The notes: generated by a model from the letters alone, not told the origin. Counted from the first letter of the stretch, positions 1 to 6,662 are shown. The stretch is DNA of 18,686 bases from Clostridia bacterium (GCA_017646555.1 JAGCMG010000051.1:1-18686); one strand, 5' to 3'. Numbers and translations are program-made.

Positions 1-627
1 AAAATTACTTTAATTACCGCAATTTGCGCTCTTATAATCGGCGTAGTTATCGGCACGATAATAGCCTTCGTTCAAATTATAAAAAGTAATAATATCGGCA
101 TACGTGCATTAAAAGCCGTGTTCAACGTGTACGTTGCTTTTTTTAGGGGAACGCCTATCGTCGTTCAATTATTGTTCATTTATTTCGTAGTATTTCCGCT
201 TATGGGTTTAGGAACTATGATGCCTGAAATAGTCGGCATTATAATATTTGGGCTTAACTCGGGCGCGTACGTTTCAGAAATAATGCGCGGGGGTATTTTA
301 TCGGTTGACGTTGGCCAGACTGAAGCGGGTAGAGCGCTCGGTCTTTCCGCCGTTATGACTATGGTTAGAATAGTTTTTCCGCAAGCGATTAAAAACGTTA
401 TTCCAACGATTGCTAACGAATTTGTTTCTCTTTTAAAAGAAACCTCGGTTTTAAGTTTTATCGGGGTAGTCGATTTAACGCAAGCATTTAAAGAAATTGC
501 GGGCGCAAATTACGAATATACCGTTCCATATTTGGTCTTGGCATTATCTTATCTCGTTCTCGTTCTTATTGCAACGGGGCTCGTTAAAATTTTAGAAAGG
601 AGATTGAGAGCAAGTGATAAGCGCTAA
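1..627 (+). CDS. Polar amino-acid ABC transporter permease (5' end outside window)
   Basis: Frame 1 is open from the first base to the stop at 625-627, so the gene begins upstream and 208 residues are visible. A GTG at position 118 is an internal valine, not the start, because the reading frame upstream of it is open and continues the hydrophobic permease sequence. The typical permease motif is present: 'FFRGTPIVVQLLF' near residue 46, and an EAA loop ('EAGRALGL' followed by 'FPQAI') near residues 107-127, which docks onto the ATPase. Hydrophobic segments flank these motifs. This is the HisM/GlnP type inner-membrane subunit that moves a polar amino acid bound by a periplasmic-type binding protein (not in the window). 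Its last codons overlap the ATPase gene, which starts at 614, so the two are translated together. The substrate cannot be told from the sequence. Confidence 0.93.
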   Translation, partial: KITLITAICALIIGVVIGTIIAFVQIIKSNNIGIRALKAVFNVYVAFFRGTPIVVQLLFIYFVVFPLMGLGTMMPEIVGIIIFGLNSGAYVSEIMRGGILSVDVGQTEAGRALGLSAVMTMVRIVFPQAIKNVIPTIANEFVSLLKETSVLSFIGVVDLTQAFKEIAGANYEYTVPYLVLALSYLVLVLIATGLVKILERRLRASDKR

Positions 628-1507
628 AAATATTCATAAAAGCTTTGGTAAATTAAAGGTATTAAAAGGCGTTTCTATCGATATCGAAAAGGGCGAAAAG
701 GTCGTAATAATCGGGCCGTCTGGTTCTGGTAAATCTACCTTTTTAAGATGTTTAAACCTTTTAGAAACCCCTACTTTAGGTGAAGTTTATATCGAAAATA
801 ACCTTTTTAGTTTTACCGACGCGTATTTGCACGACGATATTTTAAGACTTTCTAACACCTACAAAAAACTTATTAAAAATTTGGGGGACGATAAAATCGT
901 TCTTGATAAAATTAAAGAAGAAAAACTGTTGAAAAAGTTTGAAGGGTTTGCTTTTAATAAAGCGTTAAAACTTTTCTATAAAGAAAACGGCATCAATATT
1001 AACAAAGGGCGTTCTCAAATGGGGATGGTGTTCCAACACTTTAACCTTTTTAACAACCTTACCGTTATGCAAAATATGGTGCTTGCGCCCGTTCAGCTTA
1101 AAATCAAAACTAAAGACCAAGCCGAAGCCGATGCGATTAGTTTATTAACGCGTATAGGCTTGCTTGATAAAAAAGACGTTTACCCAGCAACGCTTTCGGG
1201 TGGTCAAAAACAGCGTATAGCAATTGTTCGTGCGCTTAATATGAACCCTAAAGTTATGCTTTTTGACGAACCTACTTCGGCGCTTGACCCTGAAATGGTT
1301 GGCGAAGTTCTATCTCTTATGAAAGAACTTGCTGACGACGGTATGACTATGGTCGTTGTTACGCACGAAATGGGATTTGCTAAAGAAGTTGCTACTAAAA
1401 TCGTCTTTATGGCTGACGGCGTAATTAAAGAAGAAAATTCGCCTGAAGATTTTTTCAAAAATCCAAAAGACGAAAGATTAAAAGAATTTTTATCAAAGGT
1501 TTTATAA
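614..1507 (+). CDS. Polar amino-acid ABC transporter ATPase with an extra ~60-residue insertion
   Basis: Energises uptake by the permease encoded just upstream. Visible motifs: Walker A GPSGSGKST (34-42), Q-loop 'GMVFQHFNLF' with Gln141, signature LSGGQ (194-198), Walker B 'VMLFDEP' (214-220) with catalytic Glu219, D-loop SALD, and switch His251. It matches the GlnQ/ArtP family, whose members are usually about 240 residues; this one is 297. The excess is a Lys/Leu-rich, probably helical stretch at about residues 66-131, between the first beta strands and the Q-loop, with no frameshift and no lost motif. The start is a GTG at 614, preceded by GAAAGGAGA (595-603), and it overlaps the permease by 14 bases. 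The ligand is unknown. Family assignment is secure; the role of the insertion is not known. Confidence 0.95.
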   Translation: MISAKNIHKSFGKLKVLKGVSIDIEKGEKVVIIGPSGSGKSTFLRCLNLLETPTLGEVYIENNLFSFTDAYLHDDILRLSNTYKKLIKNLGDDKIVLDKIKEEKLLKKFEGFAFNKALKLFYKENGININKGRSQMGMVFQHFNLFNNLTVMQNMVLAPVQLKIKTKDQAEADAISLLTRIGLLDKKDVYPATLSGGQKQRIAIVRALNMNPKVMLFDEPTSALDPEMVGEVLSLMKELADDGMTMVVVTHEMGFAKEVATKIVFMADGVIKEENSPEDFFKNPKDERLKEFLSKVL

Positions 1508-1510
1508 TCT

Positions 1511-2131
1511 ATGTTGTTATCTCAAGTTGAGTATGAAAAAATGCTTGTTTTTTCAGATGATGAAAAAGAAAAAGTGGTGTATGGTGGCGTGTCTGCAAAA
1601 ATGCCTGAAACTGCTGACTTTGCGTTTTTATTAGGTGGCCCTGAATACTCTAATGAGTCGCGCGCTAAAACTTGCGCAGACCTTTATAAAGCAGGTAAGG
1701 TTAAATATATTATCGCAAGTGGTAAGCCTGAACGCGATTCCGAGTTCGGTAAAAAAGCCGAGTGTGATATCTTGGCTGATTATCTCGTTTCTTTTGGCGT
1801 GCCAAAAGAAGTGATAATCCCTGAAAGACAAGCGCTTACCACCGTTGAAAATATGATTTTTTCCTCGGTTGAAATGCAAAGGAAAATTCATCTTTGCGAT
1901 ATAAGAGCGATTACGGTGGTAACAAGTTACGAACACTTAAAGCGTTCAATGGCGCTTGCTAAAGCATTTTTACCTAAATCAATCAAGGTTTACGGTTATC
2001 CGTCTACTATTCTTGACGAAACACCGTCTACTTGGCGAAAAAGTGAAATTTTCCGTCATAGCGTTTCTGAAGAAACGCGTTTGCTTTGGTGGCTTGCTTA
2101 CAATAAAGTTATTGACGATATAGAATTTTAA
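1511..2131 (+). CDS. YdcF/SanA-like protein (DUF218 family)
   Basis: A 206-residue soluble protein. It carries the layout typical of the DUF218/YdcF family: 'FLLGGPEYSNESRAK' (about residues 39-53), 'YIIASGKPERDSEF' (66-79), a conserved 'TTVENM' segment (near 110-115) and 'ITVVTSYEHLKRSMA' (134-148). Proteins of this family have a Rossmann-like fold; some E. coli members have been linked to envelope functions or S-adenosylmethionine binding, but the biochemical activity is generally unknown. There is no signal peptide or membrane span. It starts three bases after the ABC ATPase stop with AAAGG (1495-1499) as a distant SD, and a strong terminator follows, so it is the last gene of the transporter operon. 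Whether it works with the transporter is unclear. Confidence 0.82.
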   Translation: MLLSQVEYEKMLVFSDDEKEKVVYGGVSAKMPETADFAFLLGGPEYSNESRAKTCADLYKAGKVKYIIASGKPERDSEFGKKAECDILADYLVSFGVPKEVIIPERQALTTVENMIFSSVEMQRKIHLCDIRAITVVTSYEHLKRSMALAKAFLPKSIKVYGYPSTILDETPSTWRKSEIFRHSVSEETRLLWWLAYNKVIDDIEF

Positions 2132-2141
2132 TCAAAAAAAT

Positions 2142-2167
2142 AAAAACGCCCGTCGGGGCGTTTTTTT
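2142..2167 (+). terminator. Rho-independent terminator of the ABC transporter operon
   Basis: A-rich left side and ACGCCC (2146-2151) pair with GGGCGT (2156-2161) across a GTCG loop, followed by a run of seven T. It lies 11 bases after the YdcF-like stop codon. Confidence 0.92.
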
Positions 2168-2200
2168 ATTGCTAAAAATTAAAAATGGTTGCATTTAATA

Positions 2201-2222
2201 ATACCGTTATAGGCGAAAATTG
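2201..2222. repeat. Short intergenic repeat, copy 1 (ATACCGTTATAGG)
   Basis: A 13-base exact match followed by a near match (about 19 of 22 positions) with 6149-6170. Both copies lie at the 3' end of a minus-strand gene, between its stop region and a terminator hairpin. It may be chance: a 13-base match is not improbable in a window of this size. Confidence 0.25.
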
Positions 2223-2228
2223 ACCAAA

Positions 2229-2606
2229 TTAGAAAATATTTTCAAATTTTACCCTAAAACTTTGGGGGATTTGCTTAGATAAGTCGTAAATAACTCTAAG
2301 TTTATCAGCAAGTTCTTCGTAGTTTTGATACTGACAAAATTCGACGGCTTCCGATAGCCAAAGTCCGATTTCTTTAATTTCGCTATGTGGTATAAATGCG
2401 TGTAAAATGCGTTTTTTGTCTTCCCAGTTTCGTTGAAGTTCTACCGTTTCGTCGGTCGTTGCTATTTCTAATTCGGCTTTTTCTTTTAATGAAAGCGTGG
2501 CGATGGAAAATTCTTTAAATTCGTTTAATATATAGGTTTGTTCAAATATTGCGCCACCCGTTAAAATGAGTAATGCGATTATTATCGTTATTATTGATTT
2601 TACCAT
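2229..2606 (-). CDS. DUF4363 family membrane-anchored protein
   Basis: A 125-residue protein with one N-terminal membrane span (about residues 5-21) and a helical remainder predicted outside the membrane. The 'LHAFIPHSEIKEIGLWLSEA' segment (about 68-87) is typical of DUF4363. Function is not known. It starts with ATG at 2604-2606, overlapping the end of the DUF421 gene by seven bases, with AGGTGA as SD inside the upstream gene, so the two are co-translated. DUF421 and DUF4363 genes often occur as a pair in spore-forming Clostridia, which suggests a shared envelope or spore-membrane role; that is an inference from neighbourhood only. Confidence 0.8.
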   Translation of the reverse strand: MVKSIITIIIALLILTGGAIFEQTYILNEFKEFSIATLSLKEKAELEIATTDETVELQRNWEDKKRILHAFIPHSEIKEIGLWLSEAVEFCQYQNYEELADKLRVIYDLSKQIPQSFRVKFENIF

Positions 2607-3283
2607 TTTACTTCACCTAAATCAATATTAAAAGTTAGATATTTTTTGTTTTTGCCTTGTAAATAAACCATCCCTTTCCCGTCTACCGTCATTACGCCGA
2701 CTTTTTGCGTTTTTAACCCGTGGCGCGATAGTATTTCGTTTATTGCGTTTTTATCTTTTTTAATATAAAGAAGATTGTCTTTTTTTATCTTGCCGTCGTC
2801 TATAATTAGCATGGCTAAAGAGCGTTCTTTTTGGTCGTAATTGGGTTTAGCAAGCGCTGAAAGTTTACCGTTGGATTCAAAGATTGCAAAGTCTACGTCA
2901 GCAAGCGAAAAATACCCCGAAGCACGCATTGCCTCAATTAAATCTTCAACGTCAAGGTTGTTCTTTTTAAGTTCGTTAAAGTCTACGCCGTTTTTATTGA
3001 TAACGACACTCGGCTTGCCGTTGATTACGCGCTTAAAAAAGTTGCCACATTTTTCTAAAATCGACATTAGTTGGTGCAAAATGAATAGAGCCGTTATTGA
3101 TACTATTCCGTAAATTAGCGGGATTGATACGTCCGACATTGGTATGCACGCTAAGTCGGCTATTATTAGCGTTATTACAAGTTCAAACGCTTGCATTTCG
3201 CCGATTTGCCTTTTGCCCATTAATCGCATTACCACCATTAAAGTAAAAAATATAATAAGCGTGCGTATAAATATTACTATCAT
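2600..3283 (-). CDS. DUF421 (YetF-like) membrane protein
   Basis: A 227-residue protein. It has three hydrophobic segments in the first 75 residues, with the family motif 'MRLMGKRQIGEMQAFELVI' (20-38), followed by a soluble domain containing 'GKPSVVINKNGVD' (89-101) and 'LIEAMRASGYFSLADVDFAI' (119-138). This matches the YetF/YrbG/DUF421 family of spore-formers. The biochemical role is not established; B. subtilis members are linked to spores. It is the first gene of a two-gene operon with DUF4363 and is divergent from folT. No SD is visible in front of the ATG at 3281-3283, only A/T-rich sequence. Start chosen because the family begins with the first membrane span. Confidence 0.87.
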   Translation of the reverse strand: MIVIFIRTLIIFFTLMVVMRLMGKRQIGEMQAFELVITLIIADLACIPMSDVSIPLIYGIVSITALFILHQLMSILEKCGNFFKRVINGKPSVVINKNGVDFNELKKNNLDVEDLIEAMRASGYFSLADVDFAIFESNGKLSALAKPNYDQKERSLAMLIIDDGKIKKDNLLYIKKDKNAINEILSRHGLKTQKVGVMTVDGKGMVYLQGKNKKYLTFNIDLGEVKW

Positions 3284-3317
3284 ATTTTAATTATTACATT
3301 TTTTTACTTTTATATAC

Positions 3318-3346
3318 TTGCTTATTATTTAGTTTTTAGGTATAAT
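3318..3346 (+). promoter_or_regulatory. Sigma-A-type promoter for folT
   Basis: TTGCTT (3318-3323), 17-base spacer, TATAAT (3341-3346). Transcription would start near 3353, at the first bases of the riboswitch aptamer, which supports both calls. Confidence 0.75.
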
Positions 3347-3349
3347 TAG

Positions 3350-3440
3350 GCTATGAGTAGAAAACACGCGTAAAGTGATGCAAAACGGGACGTTGTTTGC
3401 ATACGAAAGGCTTTTCCTGCGGTGTGTTTTCGCGTCCGCA
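3350..3440 (+). promoter_or_regulatory. THF (tetrahydrofolate) riboswitch aptamer
   Basis: Matches my recall of the THF riboswitch consensus in order: GAGTAG (3355-3360), CGCGTAAAGTG (3367-3377), the stem ATGCAAA/TTTGCAT (3378-3384 and 3396-3402) carrying GGGACGTT in its loop region, ACGAA (3403-3407), TGCGGTG (3418-3424) and GCGTCCGC (3432-3439). AAAACAC (3361-3367) pairs with GTGTTTT (3424-3430) to form another stem. This RNA class binds reduced folates and often controls folT, which is the next gene here. The outer stem (P1) is weak in this copy. No covariance search was run. Confidence 0.93.
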
Positions 3441-3481
3441 ACCTTTCGGGGAATATCTGTGCGGACCGCTTCATAAAGGAG
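3434..3481 (+). promoter_or_regulatory. Expression platform of the THF riboswitch, with folT ribosome binding site
   Basis: GTCCGCA (3434-3440) can pair with TGCGGAC (3460-3466). The left arm is also the 3' end of the aptamer, so ligand-bound aptamer and this hairpin compete. CCTTT (3442-3446) is complementary to AAAGG of the SD AAAGGAG (3475-3481). There is no T-run, so control of translation rather than of termination is the likely mode. The pairings are seen; the switching model is inferred. Confidence 0.55.
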
Positions 3482-3491
3482 TGGTTTTTTT

Positions 3492-4208
3492 ATGGCTAAT
3501 TTTCTTGCACAAATTAAACCTTTCGATATTTCGGGGATTTTTTCTAACCTTATATCGCATTGGTATTACTACGCTGTTTTTGCCGTTATAGTTTTGGCGT
3601 TGGTTCTATTTTTCGTTTTCAAAAAAGAACCTGACCGTCTTTATCTATCGAGTACGCAAAAAATCGTGTATAGCGCGCTTTTAGCGTCGCTTTGCGCCGT
3701 TGCTAATATTTTCGATATAAATATCAGCAACAACTTACAAATATCGTTCGTAGCGACGGTTGGCTTTGTTGCAGGGTATATTCTCGGTGGGGCAAAAGCC
3801 TTCACTGCTTGCTTTATCGGTGATTTAGTCGGCGCGCTTATCAATCCACACGGTCCGTATAATCCGATTATCGCTTTAGGCACGGGACTTTGGGGCTTAA
3901 TACCTGGGATTATTTTTTCTTATTTTAGGGGCAATAAGTACCTTAAACTTACAATTTCATATTTTATTTGCGCTATTTTAATAAGTGGGTTAGTTAATAC
4001 TTTCGGTATTTTTTTAATTTACGGGTTAGGGAAAAGAACTTTCGTTTATTACTTTGCAACTTACCCGATAAAACTTATCACGGTTGTAGTAAACTTTGCT
4101 ATTTCTTTAGCGCTTATAAAAGTGCTTTCAATCTTAAAACAATACGTTTTTGGCAGGCGTAGTTACGACTTGAATAAAACAAGCGATAGTGCTACGACTA
4201 ACGAATAA
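3492..4208 (+). CDS. folT: ECF-type folate transporter S component FolT
   Basis: A 238-residue membrane protein. It has an N-terminal span (about 26-44), then the five or six spans of an S component, including 'GGAKAFTACFIGDLVGALIN' (about 98-117) and 'GPYNPIIALGTGLWGLIPGI' (120-139), which match folate-type ECF substrate-binding subunits. It would bind folate outside the cell and associate with the shared ECF module (EcfA, EcfA' and EcfT, not in this window) for uptake. The THF riboswitch directly upstream independently supports folate as the ligand. Start ATG at 3492 has SD AAAGGAG ten bases away. It ends at a terminator shared with the convergent spoVB. The extra N-terminal span is long compared with minimal S components, but this is common in Clostridia. 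Confidence 0.92.
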   Translation: MANFLAQIKPFDISGIFSNLISHWYYYAVFAVIVLALVLFFVFKKEPDRLYLSSTQKIVYSALLASLCAVANIFDINISNNLQISFVATVGFVAGYILGGAKAFTACFIGDLVGALINPHGPYNPIIALGTGLWGLIPGIIFSYFRGNKYLKLTISYFICAILISGLVNTFGIFLIYGLGKRTFVYYFATYPIKLITVVVNFAISLALIKVLSILKQYVFGRRSYDLNKTSDSATTNE

Positions 4209-4222
4209 AAAATATAAAAAAT

Positions 4223-4254
4223 AAAACGACGCATTACGCTATGCGTCGTTTTTG
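4223..4254. terminator. Bidirectional terminator between folT and spoVB
   Basis: AAAACGACGCAT (4223-4234) pairs perfectly with ATGCGTCGTTTT (4241-4252) around a six-base loop, with T-rich sequence on the plus side and A-rich sequence on the other. The spoVB stop codon (4234-4236) and its last codons lie within this hairpin. Confidence 0.9.
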
Positions 4255-5766
4255 TTTCTTTATAAATAATTTGCTAAAAAACTTTTTATTGATTAAACAT
4301 TTAAGATTTATTAAATCAAAAGTTTGATGTAGTAAAATATAAACTATCGTTATTATAATTGAAATTAAAAACGACGAAAGAAAACTACCTAAATAAACTA
4401 ATAGCAAATTTTTAAGCAAAAAGCCTAAAATTATGGTTGGAATTAAAAATAATATGGAAAAGGTAAAAAATTTATAAAAATTTAATTTTATTTTAGTTCG
4501 TTTTTTAACGACTTGTAAATTGATAATTAGATTTACTAAATAAACGGCTAAATATCCTACTAAAAGCGCGTAAATTCCTATATATTTTGGCAAAATAAGA
4601 ATAGATAAAACTAAAAATCCGTTTGATAAAACAAAGGATAGAAAGGTTTTGTTTTCTTCGCCAAGAGAGTTTAAGATGCTTGTTGAAATAGAAGATGAAC
4701 TCATTAAAATCATTAAAAACGCTGAGTGCGATATGTATTTTCCACCCTCAAAACTATCGAACAAAAACACGCCGAATTCTTCGCCGAAACAAGTAAAGGC
4801 AGGCACTAACATACACGATAAAAATGCTGTTAAATTTAATGCGCGATTGATATCTTCATTAAGGCTTTTATTGTCGTTTTTATAAAAACTTTCGGTAATT
4901 TTTGGAACTAACACTACTGAAAATGGTCCGATAAGCGACATAGGAATAAAAAGCAAAGGCATTGCCATACCGTAAAAAGCGCCGAAGGCAGAAGTTGCTT
5001 CAACTTTTCCCATGCCACTATCAATTAGTCGCAGAGGTAATAAAATTGATACTAACGAGCCGACGAGCGAGCCTGCCGTTCGCATAGCCGTTATAGGTAG
5101 GCTTGATAGAATTAACGGTTTTAGTTGATGGCGTGGATTTTTTATTTTGCCACCACGATAGATAAAAAGTAGCGTTCCTAAAATAAAGGAAACGGCATAG
5201 GAAATAACGACGGCTATTATTGCTTTTTCCGTGCCTATATAAACGCTTGTTGAAAGGCTTACTAAAATTACGCCGACGACTATCATAACCGTTTCTTCTA
5301 TAAGTTCTATCGCGGCGTAGGGTAGAAAGTCTTGCGTGCCCCAAAACACACCTCGTAGCACCGAATAAACGGCGTTTATCGTGAGTGCTGGCAGTAAAAC
5401 GGTGAATAGCGTTATGCACCGTTCGTCAGCAAAAGCCAAACTTAATAGGTTAGGAAAGGCAAATATAATTAGCGTTATCGGAACGGCTATAATTAGCGTT
5501 ATAAAAAAGCCTGCCGTTATTACGCTACTTTCTTTTTTTCTTTGGCCTAAAGAGCGATATTTTGTGATTAGTCTTGAAACGGTAACTGGTATTCCACTTG
5601 ATGAAATAGTTAAAAGCGCGGCAAAAACCGATAGCGTTATTTGATATAAACCAACGCCTTCGCTACCGATTGTGCGCGATAAAAATATTCGATATAAAAA
5701 GCCTAAAAATTTTTCTGCTAAAGAAAATAAAGTTATGATAAACGCTGTTTTGTATAATTTTTCCAT
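4234..5766 (-). CDS. spoVB: Stage V sporulation protein B-like polysaccharide/lipid flippase
   Basis: A 510-residue protein with about 14 hydrophobic segments, of the MATE-like/MurJ (MOP exporter) superfamily. The N-terminus 'KFLGFLYRIFLSRTIGSEGV' (about 19-38) followed by 'GLYQITLSVFAALLTISSSGIPVTVSRLI' matches SpoVB and its relatives. In B. subtilis, SpoVB is needed for spore cortex synthesis and is thought to flip lipid-linked precursors. Paralogues exist in clostridia, so the exact substrate is uncertain. The C-terminus is very basic ('FIKKQKRRIA'). The ATG at 5764-5766 fits the family start, but no SD is present ahead of it: the preceding 20 bases are A/T-rich. The gene is convergent with folT and divergent from the LysM gene, with only 49 bases between the two starts. 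Confidence 0.88.
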   Translation of the reverse strand: MEKLYKTAFIITLFSLAEKFLGFLYRIFLSRTIGSEGVGLYQITLSVFAALLTISSSGIPVTVSRLITKYRSLGQRKKESSVITAGFFITLIIAVPITLIIFAFPNLLSLAFADERCITLFTVLLPALTINAVYSVLRGVFWGTQDFLPYAAIELIEETVMIVVGVILVSLSTSVYIGTEKAIIAVVISYAVSFILGTLLFIYRGGKIKNPRHQLKPLILSSLPITAMRTAGSLVGSLVSILLPLRLIDSGMGKVEATSAFGAFYGMAMPLLFIPMSLIGPFSVVLVPKITESFYKNDNKSLNEDINRALNLTAFLSCMLVPAFTCFGEEFGVFLFDSFEGGKYISHSAFLMILMSSSSISTSILNSLGEENKTFLSFVLSNGFLVLSILILPKYIGIYALLVGYLAVYLVNLIINLQVVKKRTKIKLNFYKFFTFSILFLIPTIILGFLLKNLLLVYLGSFLSSFLISIIITIVYILLHQTFDLINLKCLINKKFFSKLFIKKQKRRIA

Positions 5767-5767
5767 A

Positions 5768-5796
5768 GTATTATTTTATTAGTGGTTTGCATAATA
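5768..5796 (+). promoter_or_regulatory. Possible sigma-G/F-like promoter for the LysM gene
   Basis: GTATT (5768-5772), 17-base spacer, CATAATA (5790-5796). The -10 fits the forespore consensus CATAMTA; the -35 has one mismatch from GHATR. The start point would fall near 5803, giving a leader of about 13 bases that just includes the SD. There is no good TTGACA-type alternative. Tentative. Confidence 0.35.
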
Positions 5797-5815
5797 TATT
5801 CCGTAGGGGGAAGAA

Positions 5816-6091
5816 ATGGAATTTTTTTATCGCGTTAAAAAAGGTGATGACATTAGATTGATTAGTGAAAAATTTACTGTTAGTCCGTTTACTGTTATTA
5901 AGTTAAACTCGCTAAAAGAAGAACTTTACGAAGGGCAGGTTATTATAATTAAAAAAAATGAAAATACTTATACGGTTAAGGTCGGCGAAACGCTTGAGAT
6001 GATATTAAATAAGTTTAATTTATCGCGTGAAGAATTTATCGAAAAGAACGGGGTTAACTTCGTTTATCCTGATTTAGTGATAAATATTTAA
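5816..6091 (+). CDS. Small protein with two LysM domains
   Basis: A 91-residue protein made almost entirely of two LysM units: residues 4-46 ('YRVKKGDDIRLISEKF ... GQVIIIKK') and 51-91 ('YTVKVGETLEMILNKF ... YPDLVINI'). LysM binds N-acetylglucosamine-containing glycans such as peptidoglycan. No signal peptide is visible, so it may act in the mother cell or forespore and bind cortex or coat glycans, as LysM spore proteins do, or it may leave by lysis; this is inference. The SD is TAGGGGG (5804-5810), G-rich rather than AGGAGG. Monocistronic: a terminator follows directly. It is divergent from spoVB, another spore-envelope gene. Confidence 0.85.
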   Translation: MEFFYRVKKGDDIRLISEKFTVSPFTVIKLNSLKEELYEGQVIIIKKNENTYTVKVGETLEMILNKFNLSREEFIEKNGVNFVYPDLVINI

Positions 6092-6096
6092 GATTA

Positions 6097-6127
6097 AAAA
6101 AAAGACGGCAAAAAAGCCGTCTTTTTT
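6097..6127. terminator. Bidirectional terminator between the LysM gene and folA
   Basis: AAGACGGC (6102-6109) with preceding A residues pairs with GCCGTCTT (6116-6123) around a six-A loop, followed by T. The A-run on the left makes it work for the minus-strand operon too. Confidence 0.92.
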
Positions 6128-6148
6128 AATTAGTGGTTAATTTTCGCT

Positions 6149-6170
6149 ATACCGTTATAGGTTAAAATGG
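6149..6170. repeat. Short intergenic repeat, copy 2 (ATACCGTTATAGG)
   Basis: Partner of 2201-2222. Here CTATA (6147-6151) and TATAG (6156-6160) also form a tiny inverted repeat. The copy runs into the last codons of folA (stop at 6162-6164). It may be chance. Confidence 0.25.
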
Positions 6171-6662
6171 TATAACGCTGTCGTTTTTATAGGTTGTAAA
6201 GCGAATTGTTAAGCCGTTAGTTTCAACAGGGTCAGACGAATAGATGCAAGACCAGTTTTTAAGTTCGTCTAAGTTTTCATAAAAAACTTCAGCCCCACCG
6301 TCAGCGTCAACTTTAGTTACTAAAACTTCGTCACAATATGGAAGCATTGTGCGATAAAACATAGCCCCACCGATAACGAAAATATCGTCTTTATTGTATT
6401 TAGAAAGTTCTTTAGAAAGTTCTTCTAACGAGTAAACGATAGTGCAATCGTCCCTAACTACGCCTTGTGGTGCTAATACTATGCTGGTGCGGTTTTTAAG
6501 TGGTTTGCTACCTGGGAAAGATAACAAGGTGTTATAACCCATACAACACACTTTGTTAAGCGTGGTTTTTCTAAAAAACGCCATATCTTCAGGAAGTGAG
6601 AATAATAAGTCGTTCTTTTTGCCGATACCCCATTTTTTGTCAACTGCAACTATTGCTTTCAT
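6162..6662 (-). CDS. folA: Dihydrofolate reductase
   Basis: A 166-residue enzyme that reduces dihydrofolate to tetrahydrofolate with NADPH in the cytoplasm. Visible family features: 'AIVAVDKKWGIGKKNDLLFSL' at the N-terminus (Trp11-Gly12), the acidic active-site residue Asp26 in 'LPEDMAFF', the 'MGYNTLLSFPGSKPL' cofactor/phosphate segment (41-55), and 'IFVIGGAMFYRTMLP' (94-108). Length is normal. ATG at 6660-6662 overlaps the thyA stop codon by one base (TAATG), with GAGGTGG as SD inside the end of thyA, so the two are coupled. This is the logical pairing: ThyA consumes methylene-THF and releases dihydrofolate, which this enzyme recycles. Last gene of the operon, followed by a terminator. Confidence 0.96.
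   Translation of the reverse strand: MKAIVAVDKKWGIGKKNDLLFSLPEDMAFFRKTTLNKVCCMGYNTLLSFPGSKPLKNRTSIVLAPQGVVRDDCTIVYSLEELSKELSKYNKDDIFVIGGAMFYRTMLPYCDEVLVTKVDADGGAEVFYENLDELKNWSCIYSSDPVETNGLTIRFTTYKNDSVIPF

Noticed and set aside
118..627. Shorter permease beginning at GTG 118
   Set aside because: The frame is open upstream to the window edge and the upstream residues continue the permease, so the gene is simply cut by the window.
1503..1508. TATAAT just before the YdcF-like ATG
   Set aside because: No -35 at a suitable distance; it overlaps the ABC ATPase stop and the gene is explained by the operon.
3397..3591. 64-residue open frame over the folT leader
   Set aside because: It lies on the THF aptamer and overlaps the start of folT in another frame; it resembles no family I recognise.
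5021..5419. 132-residue frame on the minus strand inside spoVB
   Set aside because: Shifted frame over the clearly real flippase gene, with low-complexity basic composition.
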